Below the pieces are notes generated by a model that was not told the DNA's origin, did no database searches, and worked only from the letters and a program-made list of their open reading frames with translations. A DNA stretch of 12,131 nt from Planctomycetaceae bacterium (GTDB lineage Bacteria > Planctomycetota > Planctomycetia > Pirellulales > Thermoguttaceae): NCBI GenBank assembly GCA_031259095.1, contig JAIRLW010000549.1, forward strand, positions 1-12,131. The letters are read 5' to 3'. A program made the position numbers and the translations under genes. This document shows positions 8,301-12,131 of this stretch, one piece after another; the first letter of the stretch is position 1, and the number at the start of each line of letters is the position of its first letter.

Positions 8301-10197
8301 GGAACTTTCCGCAACAAATACTTACAGCGGTAAAACAATAATTCACGCCGGTGAACTGCTTTTAACCAATAAACAAGGAACAGGACTTGGCAACGCGGGT
8401 GTTGAAGTACAAAAAAATACGAGGCTTGGTCTTAATTTTGACGGAGTGTACAATAAAACAGTAACCGGTTTGGGACAGGTGGTTCAATACGGCGGAACAG
8501 TGGAACTTGCCGGAAACAATAAACACTCCGGCGGAACAATCTTAAAAGGTGGAGTAACAGAATTTACCGGCGATAATCAATTTGGAACCGGTACAATAAC
8601 GTTTGACGGCGGAACGCTGAGAAATAAAGCGGAAACTTCGCTGAAACGAAATATCGTTATTGCCGACGGTAAAACCGCTCAATTCGACACGCCTATTTTT
8701 AGTAACAATTTCAATTCGTCGTTGACGTTTAACGGTACAATTTCCGGCAACGGCGGATTGGAAAAAACCGGTAACGGAATGTTGACCTTGACCGGAAAAA
8801 ATACTTTTAAGGGAACTTCATATATTCGTAACGGTTGGCTGAATATTGACGGTTCCGTTCAATCCGATGTGCGGGTTCAACCTTTTGCGGCGGTATCCGG
8901 TTCCGGTAAAATCGGCGGCGATTTATTTGTTACCCGCGACGGTTATTTCGATTGGTATTATTCGCCGAGCCAATCCGCGTCGCAACCGTTAAATGTGGAC
9001 GGTTCCGTTTATCTTGCCGAAGGAGCAGTTTTTCGTCCGCGAACAGATTCGACCAATTTTACGAACCAAATTGTTGACTGGACAGTATTAACGTACAACA
9101 AAACGCTTGGAGGACAATTTTTATCTATCGACAATACTTATAACGCTTTTTACGATTTTGAACTGGATTATTCGGTTCCGGGTGAAATTCGGGTCAATGG
9201 AGAACTGCTGAGTCATCCGCGGGCAATGGGCGATATTATCACCACCGGACTTTCCATCGCCAACCGTAAACTGTACCGAAAGGTGTTTGTTGAATTGTTA
9301 CGGGAAACAATGTACCGGAAAACGGTAACGCAAAATATCAACGGTTCTGTTCGCGGACAAGCGGCTCAATCGGCACGTTCTGTTTGGTTTACTCCGACGG
9401 CTCGCGCTAACAATTTTGCCAGTACGTTTGTCGGCGGCATTTACGATTTCGAGGCTTACGGAATGCAAACCGGTTCAACATTTTGGTCGAATAACAACAG
9501 TTCGCTTGGACTGATGATTGGTTATGAACGCGGTTCGCTCAGTAATCGGCTTGACTGGATTCGCAGTCACGATTATCAAATTGGTTTGTATTTTGGTCAC
9601 ATTTTCCGTAGCGGTTCTGAATTTCGCAGCTTTATCGGCGGCGGTTTCCAAACATTTACCGCATCGAGAAACGATATGGTCGAAACGTACATGACCAAGT
9701 ATGACGGTTCAAGTTTTGAAATCAACGCCGAATGGGGAAAACTCTTTGCCGTTCAAAATGGTACGTTATTTCGTCCTTATTTTGCGGTGGATATTGAATA
9801 CAGCGGACAAACGGCAGCACAAGAAGACGAAATCGGTAACGCATTCCGTCATTACGGGCGGGCGGATCTTTCGCAATTTTTTGTACGGTTTGGAGCCGAT
9901 GTTGAAAAACGCGGACAATTTATTGACATTAATGGCGGAGCGAGTTACACGGGATTGTTATTTGGTCAAACTCGCGCTCATGCTCCGATTTTCTACCCGA
10001 CTCGCGATGCTGGCGCCACGTCCTACGGCGCACGGCTCGGACGTTCTTCTGTAACATTAAAAACCGGTTTGAACTGGCATTTGAATCGTCAAAGAATGAA
10101 TACGATTTTTCTTGATTACTTTGCCGATATTTATTTGGATCGGGCAGGCGGTACCGTTCAACATTCCGGCAATCTTGGTATTTTGGTACGGTTCTAA
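2326..10197 (+). CDS. Giant type V autotransporter with GGAIY/POMP-type and PATR beta-helix passenger
   Basis: The 2,623-aa protein has an N-terminal signal peptide (MLRR then hydrophobic 7-22, cleavage probably after Ala23), so export is Sec-dependent. The passenger has four zones. Residues 351-501 are six Asn/Thr-rich repeats of about 25 aa. Residues 645-700 have WxG...WDT...NW...F.DAVIFDD, the lead-in common before autotransporter-associated strands. Residues 958-1605 have 22 GG[A/G/T/V][I/L/V]x repeats with FxxN motifs, as in chlamydial polymorphic membrane proteins. Residues 1680-2200 are PATR-type repeats (for example GNGMLTLTGKNTFKGT near 2149). A helical linker (2310-2350) leads to a beta-barrel of about 270 aa starting at VWFTPTARANNF and ending in the terminal Phe of GILVRF, the usual outer-membrane assembly signal. 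I found no cysteine after the signal peptide, as is normal for passengers. The role is probably adhesion or surface display; the ligand is unknown. It appears monocistronic. Confidence 0.93.
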   Translation: MLRRSSILSVCFLLFLALFALTADGQTMRIYHIGIPEKLEDDSPNPEYKTNGTVEGNDYYFDSLETLKNNPAQYYFIQVDGPEIEIILYSDQQIPNDPSDTFYSISIASDILETKTVRIKSADETPKRIISAGNSPNTDFLHLESNTSTHQKVNLIIDPNISITAGSTTEENRYATSIVGGDFTAEGVIYQDGGPIVVTNAGNLRSEVNLNGAYFTRNTANPTSNGAILSLTNVTSADLRNTNFIGNDADWQVYVFNDSSSNTTIQLGGTESVLGSIDDTGGGIFLGGSNGSYTVNVSGSGNFQQNRTIETDNRNYSLTVNKTDSGTWFIADEITNKFNVQGSATMNISAGTLQMGNNSKIELHGGNTTNLTLNDNSSLNMGDEAVFEVRGTSASLNLSNNSTLNTGKNSTIDIQGTNSTAFNLTNSTLNLGDSTNLNIQGTGNTNLTWNNSTVKTGNNSILDIKGSSISFTMTGGTLEMGENVQYQSITNGTNTVTLPNSVKVEMERGSKFTLTNLSKASNGNVNLYARTTLGGDNEIQTETLSISNTTFDIDAEILKDAYERSVPILTLNVSSINAGNTVFDIHGIHSNINHEIVQNIGTATFTENNYIALLDGVAIQNNSRAKVTIKSENSGKSLFLNVDIANKILRWNGNASAIWDTDNSNQNWYYEDELSPTDRYKPTDFIFNDAVIFDDSDNKDYTIRLDNDIYLSQQTGFLTNRETGQQNLVTEYGMRISGAKNRTFEEGSISDDFNPSPAESFKDQKTHVARLTFDGTGTIRINNKNANKFHDGLLIGNNVSPIQLSVARPDSLGSGEFAGEITDVQIIEIDANGRLVLDQENNPVYTTDYYTVQHEGYGIMFVDNGANIQIDNANKTTEDIFDQRIFVQQNSTGTLNIKTAERETVVTASGFYYENKNNFETKIARGGVIVVEKDASFTMTGKFHFKDNNNFETETNFDGGVLWADTGANVVMNGNSYSNNAANKNGGAIYFSGGTNAKNLVAKLNVSNSGFNANKAESGGAIYVNDNASLAIQYSSFDSNEAKFSGGAIDAQGNGITINGQESIFKNNIIGNGVAAVTGKSYQGGAIYLNDNGTLNMTSSVFRDNRVIPSSTESKGGAIYTGTGAKINLSNAVLERNSAYGNGGAIYSVSGNGNTSTGTLTINGTQFIENISETANGGAIFTGDTIIQGEDATFSQNSAGINGGALYVNHVNKDASVINIKDSQFDWNVAYNDGGAIYLNATGQENAPLVLDVSGTLFFGNMAQFDGGVIYANSYTTVNAKSTTNGTRRTFFGFSDDLGNYSGNLTYRNGGTIYIDGEVNNKATSQLNVDGADFRHNFAGLNGGAVYLHYADAEIANAEFFYNAASGFGGGIYYENENGKELTLKNVQMTYEMATSGGAVYAVNPTILNISDSVFSENTVTQDGGAVYFRSDNSQLNMTGTSITGTKFSYNIAAGNGGAVRLQNNSSVKTNGANFSFNEANNGGAIGIGNLAKLDIINTTFSNNTATQNGGAVWINDSRTQQSNSSNFEMNILNIDSVIFSNNEAVNGGAVYAKNATITSKSKGVTFSNNIADQNGGALYAENSDLFLEGATFTGNEAKQGGALYFLTTNNQNREITLKTPVGAANYFTENKSGSNANSIYFDVQGSAVTNISLNVETDGILYMNDPISVNNTKQNSTLNLDLDIVKTGNGRWLLGGSNDFSHTKVGTTVDIKNGTFELPNGSELLLTNADESDYFQLASGATLATSGTVNSSVFSNLKTTTLNFAAGSKMKLDGNLALKIENDYEIASILSGNGRLTKQDDKELKFTGATNNYNGNVAIEKGSFEILKSGVEGSGNFVTKSGSFVMNHDTSLLLHADLNQPSLVAKSVSIDRVHLSIDGISSNDNQKEFILIHTTDGILGNFKTVNGETETFTSDVDYLTFNLGFLNNRKDYGGTIGLRWYSKDDDIKASGLFTIEEGKYFNVGVELHDNKTNLDSDWSGTALDKYGLGTLELSATNTYSGKTIIHAGELLLTNKQGTGLGNAGVEVQKNTRLGLNFDGVYNKTVTGLGQVVQYGGTVELAGNNKHSGGTILKGGVTEFTGDNQFGTGTITFDGGTLRNKAETSLKRNIVIADGKTAQFDTPIFSNNFNSSLTFNGTISGNGGLEKTGNGMLTLTGKNTFKGTSYIRNGWLNIDGSVQSDVRVQPFAAVSGSGKIGGDLFVTRDGYFDWYYSPSQSASQPLNVDGSVYLAEGAVFRPRTDSTNFTNQIVDWTVLTYNKTLGGQFLSIDNTYNAFYDFELDYSVPGEIRVNGELLSHPRAMGDIITTGLSIANRKLYRKVFVELLRETMYRKTVTQNINGSVRGQAAQSARSVWFTPTARANNFASTFVGGIYDFEAYGMQTGSTFWSNNNSSLGLMIGYERGSLSNRLDWIRSHDYQIGLYFGHIFRSGSEFRSFIGGGFQTFTASRNDMVETYMTKYDGSSFEINAEWGKLFAVQNGTLFRPYFAVDIEYSGQTAAQEDEIGNAFRHYGRADLSQFFVRFGADVEKRGQFIDINGGASYTGLLFGQTRAHAPIFYPTRDAGATSYGARLGRSSVTLKTGLNWHLNRQRMNTIFLDYFADIYLDRAGGTVQHSGNLGILVRF
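3376..3828 (+). repeat. Six degenerate 24-26-aa Asn/Thr-rich repeats inside the autotransporter
   Basis: Each unit begins TLxxG (GTLQMG, SLNMG, TLNTG, TLNLG, TVKTG, TLEMG), continues with a polar turn and a strand around xIxIxG or xFEVxG, and ends near LxxNS. They cover residues 351-501. The spacing suits one beta-helix coil per unit. Sequence divergence at the DNA level argues for old duplication, not recent slippage. Confidence 0.7.
5197..7140 (+). repeat. Block of 22 GGAIY-type repeats in the passenger
   Basis: Twenty-two copies of GG[AGTV][ILV] followed mostly by Tyr, Trp or Phe occur between residues 958 and 1605, about 20-45 residues apart. They alternate with FSNN, FSEN, FTGN and FRDN motifs. 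This GGA[ILV]/FxxN pair is the signature of the chlamydial polymorphic membrane protein repeat. Variants include GGGIY (residue about 1369), GGAVR and GGAIG, where the aromatic residue is lost. Codon choice varies between copies. Confidence 0.85.
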
Positions 10198-10224
10198 ACA
10201 GTTAACAGAAATTATTTGTAACTT

Positions 10225-10328
10225 GATGTTACGCTCATGACTGGCGTGAACGCAACGATAGCGTAATGACCGCATGGAATGCCCCAAAGATCATGCGATT
10301 TAATGTAATGAATTTATAGTAAATAGAA
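10225..10328 (+). repeat. Diverged copy B of the autotransporter leader, downstream of the gene
   Basis: Starting 28 bp after the stop codon, this segment repeats landmarks of the upstream leader in the same order and orientation: GATGTTACGCTCAT, the exact 14-mer CTGGCGTGAACGCA (10241-10254), AATGACCGC and TGCCCC, and TTTATAGTAAATAGAA (10313-10328, 14 of 16 to the upstream copy). The middle is about 30 bp longer than in copy A. No signal-peptide-coding gene follows it now. Copy B also contains two hairpins: TTACGCT/AGCGTAA (10229-10235 with 10260-10266) and CGCATG/CATGCG (10271-10276 with 10292-10297). Neither is followed by a T run, so I do not call a terminator. Confidence 0.55.
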
Positions 10329-10429
10329 ACTTCCTGTTTTTCGACAATTCTATCCTTTAAGCAATCAAGATTATAGTGTTTCAAATTGTGTCCGGAATCA
10401 AACGATATTTTTTTGTAGCGATTAACATG

Positions 10430-10447
10430 TTGTCCCTAACGGGACAA
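10430..10447. repeat. TTGTCCC-TAAC-GGGACAA hairpin
   Basis: A perfect 7-bp inverted repeat with a 4-nt loop. The arm matches the TTGTCYC heptamer of the 1763-1828 array. It is followed by a second weak hairpin (TCTAT ... ATAGA around 10464-10488). I see no gene here; it looks like an interspersed palindromic unit. A T run does not follow on the plus strand; on the minus strand the hairpin is preceded by T5, the wrong side for a terminator. Confidence 0.5.
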
Positions 10448-10535
10448 AAACATTCATCTCCGTCTATCGGATCGCTACTGAATAGATACATTACTTTTAC
10501 GTTAGAAATAGTTACTGTTTCGTCCGGAAACCACT

Positions 10536-10552
10536 GCGGGCGGGACGCCCGC
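10536..10552. repeat. GC-rich REP-like hairpin
   Basis: GCGGGCG-GGA-CGCCCGC is a perfect 7-bp stem with a 3-nt loop, strikingly GC-rich in a region of about 35-40 % GC. Short palindromes of this CGGGCGGGACGCCCG type recur in intergenic DNA of many environmental bacteria, and their spurious translations often contain RASRPQ, as the minus frame does here. I therefore call it a dispersed REP-like unit. Genome copy number cannot be seen here. Confidence 0.6.
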
Positions 10553-10566
10553 GTTCCTAACAAAAT

Positions 10567-10584
10567 AAGTTTTTAGAAGTTGCC
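10567..10584 (-). repeat. Lone copy of the MITE-like terminal repeat
   Basis: The 18 bases are the exact reverse complement of the left end of the 2010-2108 element (18 of 18), while the right end of that element itself differs at one base. I find no partner end within the preceding 370 bp. It may be the surviving end of a second, decayed or internally different element that includes the GC-rich hairpin just upstream. Confidence 0.6.
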
Positions 10585-10619
10585 GTTATTCATTGGCATT
10601 TCTCCCTAAATGAATTTTT

Positions 10620-10691
10620 ACCACAAAATGCACGAATAAACACGAAAATGATGGTTCCCATTTTTTCGTGAACATTCGTGCATTTCACGGT
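10620..10691. repeat. Long imperfect hairpin repeat (CACGAATAAACACGAAAA type)
   Basis: Arms 10629-10648 and 10663-10682 are complementary at 17 of 20 positions, with the three mismatches together in the middle. ATGG-TTC-CCAT closes the tip, and shorter pairing extends outward to about 10620/10691. ACCACGAATxAACACGAA-like units are familiar as dispersed intergenic repeats in several bacterial phyla. It lies between the convergent autotransporter and phosphoesterase genes and could also stop transcription, but there is no clear T run. Confidence 0.55.
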
Positions 10692-10693
10692 GA

Positions 10694-10819
10694 ACATAAG
10701 GTTTTGTCGAAACGATGGCGATACGGTCATGGTAAGAATCCCGCTTGCGCAACTATTCACCCAACTATTAATGACTCAAATTGCCTGTTGGCATCAAGGA
10801 ATACTCAACTGACAGAACG
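10694..10819. other. Spacer with no recognisable feature
   Basis: Between the long hairpin and the end of the phosphoesterase gene I see no gene, RNA or strong terminator. The only structure is a short TGCC-TGTT-GGCA hairpin near 10782-10793, too weak to interpret. Confidence 0.4.
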
Positions 10820-11800
10820 TTAAGGAGTTCCGATAGTAACTTCATTGATTTTTTCACCGGTACTGAGTCGAATCCAGGTTTTGAAAGTTCGTTTTCCCGA
10901 ATCTGTTACTTCAATCAATCTTGCACCGTAAGGTTTACGCTGGCAGGCGGAACGTCCGTAAGCCAACGCAATTCCGTGCAAAATTCCGATGTAATCGTTT
11001 TCGTGGTCATGTCCGCAAAAAGTTCCCATCACGTCGCCGCACTCAAACATTGTCTGAAATAAACCGGAATTGAGAATACCAACACATTCCTTTTCCTTCT
11101 TATCGCCGACCATTTTCGTTTCTTTTGGAAACGCGGGAATCTGAACATATTCGTCCAACGGAATATGAAAAAACGCTAACGCCGGTATTGGTTTCCCGTT
11201 GTTTTTTGCAGTATATTCTTTGCTTTTTTCCCGATACCACTGAATTTGGTCAGAACTAAACCAACCAATCGGTCCGCTGAGACATTGCGGCGGATGCGGA
11301 ACTTGATAAGCATTGTCGAAACAATAAAGAAGTGTGCAGGGAATTGTTTCGCCGCGAGAATGGACAGTTAAAATATAATTTCCAACCCCGCCAATCTCTT
11401 TCGGTCCGTACTCGGCATAACAATACGGAATTTTGGTAACATAATCCATAATCTCTTTACGAGTTATGTTATATTCGTCATCGTGATTGCCGAAAATAAA
11501 TGCCCAAGGAAGTTTACGTTGAATACAGGGTTCAAAAATAACATCCCAATCTTTCAGGGAATTATTTTTGACATTATCGCCCGTGTAAATAACAAAGTCG
11601 GGCTTTTCCGTATCAAGAACCATGTTGATCATTGCAAGACGTTCTTTCGGCGTTTCACTCGGATCCTGCGAATTAAAGTGAGTATCGGTAATTTGGGCAA
11701 TACGGAAAGTACCGTTCTCCGAAAATTGCAGCGCTTGTTTTTCCTGCGCCAAAATAACGGTGCAAGAAACAGTCAACAGTACAAAAAATAAATGTCTCAT
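10820..11800 (-). CDS. Secreted calcineurin-like metallophosphoesterase
   Basis: This 326-aa protein belongs to the calcineurin-like metallophosphoesterase superfamily, closest by eye to the Dcr2/PAP29-like branch (DTHF, then YTGDN, then FGNHD). All dimetal ligands are visible: Asp39 and His41 in DTH, Asp75 in TGDN, Asn105 and His106 in GNHDDE, His212 in FFHIP, and His264 and His266 in GHDH. A signal peptide (MRHLFFVLLTVSCTVILA, cleavage probably after Ala18) points to the periplasm or exterior. I chose ATG 11800 because AAAGG lies 7 nt upstream and the signal peptide follows; an in-frame ATG at 11911 would add 37 residues encoded by the promoter and leader. The substrate is unknown: phosphomonoester, phosphodiester or phosphoprotein are all possible. 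The gene stands alone, convergent with the autotransporter. Confidence 0.9.
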   Translation of the reverse strand: MRHLFFVLLTVSCTVILAQEKQALQFSENGTFRIAQITDTHFNSQDPSETPKERLAMINMVLDTEKPDFVIYTGDNVKNNSLKDWDVIFEPCIQRKLPWAFIFGNHDDEYNITRKEIMDYVTKIPYCYAEYGPKEIGGVGNYILTVHSRGETIPCTLLYCFDNAYQVPHPPQCLSGPIGWFSSDQIQWYREKSKEYTAKNNGKPIPALAFFHIPLDEYVQIPAFPKETKMVGDKKEKECVGILNSGLFQTMFECGDVMGTFCGHDHENDYIGILHGIALAYGRSACQRKPYGARLIEVTDSGKRTFKTWIRLSTGEKINEVTIGTP

Positions 11801-11816
11801 GTTAATACCTTTCAAT

Positions 11817-11836
11817 AAAATTGTTATAACAATTTT
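11817..11836. promoter_or_regulatory. Perfect 20-bp palindrome in the phosphoesterase leader
   Basis: AAAATTGTTATAACAATTTT is fully self-complementary. It lies 16 bp upstream of the phosphoesterase ATG, just before its ribosome binding site, and downstream of the likely transcription start. It is a good candidate for a dimeric repressor operator, or for an RNA hairpin controlling ribosome access. A second hairpin (TTCCAA-AACGA-TTGGAA, 11868-11884) lies further upstream in the same leader. Confidence 0.45.
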
Positions 11837-11901
11837 TACGCAAAAAATCAAGAGATAGGCGTTCCCATTCCAAAACGATTGGAACATCGACGTTTGCGAT
11901 A

Positions 11902-11930
11902 ATTTTACCATAAGATTTGTAATGAGTCAA
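11902..11930 (-). promoter_or_regulatory. Sigma-70-like promoter of the phosphoesterase gene
   Basis: On the minus strand TTGACT (11930-11925, 5 of 6 to consensus) is separated by exactly 17 nt from TAAAAT (11907-11902, 5 of 6). Transcription would start near 11895, giving a leader of about 95 nt that contains both the 11868-11884 hairpin and the 11817-11836 palindrome. This supports the downstream start at 11800 over the one at 11911. Confidence 0.6.
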
Positions 11931-11973
11931 TGAGTATCCCCTATTCTTTTTGAAAATCGTTTTTTTTGAAGAG

Positions 11974-12075
11974 ATGAAAGTTATCGGTGACGGTAAGATT
12001 TTCGTGTACGACGTCGAAAATGCCGTCAAAGTCCGAACCGGCGCCGAAGGTTACAGTGCATTGCAGGATGAATAA
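11974..12075 (+). pseudogene. C-terminal remnant of a P-II nitrogen regulatory protein (GlnB/GlnK)
   Basis: The frame reads MKVIGDGKIFVYDVENAVKV then RTGAEGYSALQDE and a TAA stop. IGDGKIFVxxVxxAVxxRTG is the conserved C-terminal strand and tail of P-II proteins; full members have about 112 residues, and this keeps only the last 33. The ATG is coincidental: it replaces the usual TGK segment, has no ribosome binding site, and the same frame is closed by TGA at 11923-11925 with unrelated AT-rich codons between. None of the three upstream frames contains P-II sequence such as the T-loop, so the 5' two thirds are absent, not frameshifted. The fragment is visibly richer in GC than the DNA before it. 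After its stop only an AT-rich stretch (12076-12131) with a weak TTTTAATG/CATTAAAA pairing remains. Confidence 0.75.
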
Positions 12076-12131
12076 TGTTTTAATGTTGTTGTATTAAATA
12101 TAAATAAAAAGCATTAAAAAAATTATTCTCC

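Noticed and set aside
10381..10576. Overlapping frames of about 60 codons on both strands
   Set aside because: They run through palindromic repeats, have no ribosome binding site and contain the RASRPQ-type translation typical of a REP-like hairpin.
11762..11800. Lipoprotein signal in the phosphoesterase (Cys13)
   Set aside because: The residues before the cysteine (LTVSC) lack the Leu at -3 of a good lipobox, and the hydrophobic core continues past it to a better cleavage site at Ala18.
11817..11836. Resemblance of the palindrome to a lac-type operator
   Set aside because: The half-site similarity (AATTGT...ACAATT) is short and AT-rich, and no LacI-family gene is present in the window.
11801..11911. 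Upstream in-frame ATG extending the phosphoesterase by 37 residues
   Set aside because: The extension covers the likely transcription start region, hairpin and palindrome, puts extra residues before a clear signal peptide, and has a poorer ribosome binding site than the start at 11800.
11802..12029. 75-codon minus-strand frame
   Set aside because: It is the reverse shadow of the P-II remnant and the phosphoesterase promoter, with no ribosome binding site.

Overview
The window most likely comes from a gut- or host-associated, AT-rich member of the Planctomycetota. This is inferred from three things: a divergent AnmK-fold protein, a 57-residue basic protein with the 'MTPGAD' tail that I associate with a small planctomycete family, and a giant type V autotransporter that combines chlamydial-style GGAIY repeats with autotransporter-associated beta-strand repeats. 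Verrucomicrobiota or Kiritimatiellota would be the main alternatives. There are four intact protein genes and one recognisable gene remnant. I see no rRNA, tRNA, CRISPR array, transposase or integrase.

Layout. 119-1438 (+) is an anhydro-N-acetylmuramic-acid-kinase-like protein whose fold motifs survive while most nucleotide- and substrate-binding motifs are lost. 1481-1654 (-) is a 57-aa protein with a good promoter and ribosome binding site, convergent with the first gene. 1655-2325 is a 671-bp intergenic region. It holds an array of six TTGTCYC-type heptamers (three in each orientation at about 9-bp spacing), a 99-bp MITE-like hairpin element with 18-bp terminal inverted repeats, two hydrophobic but start-less reading frames, and the leader of the next gene. 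2326-10197 (+) is a single 2,623-aa autotransporter that fills two thirds of the window. 10198-10819 is a 622-bp intergenic region packed with palindromes. These include a diverged copy of the autotransporter leader, a lone copy of the MITE terminal repeat, a GC-rich hairpin and a long imperfect hairpin. 10820-11800 (-) is a secreted calcineurin-type metallophosphoesterase with its own promoter and a perfect 20-bp palindrome in its leader. 11974-12075 (+) is the C-terminal piece of a P-II (GlnB/GlnK) signalling protein with no 5' part.

How the parts relate. No shared operon or pathway is visible; gene orientations alternate (+,-,+,-) and the genes are separated by repeat-rich spacers. The autotransporter looks like the main accessory trait, a cell-surface beta-helix protein anchored by a C-terminal beta-barrel. 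The two half-conserved leader copies either side of it suggest that it is, or was, one member of a tandem or exchangeable family. The MITE-like ends, palindromes and P-II stump together indicate a locus that has been rearranged repeatedly. The strongest leads are the flanking leader copies, the degenerate AnmK paralogue, the MITE-like family and the heptamer array.
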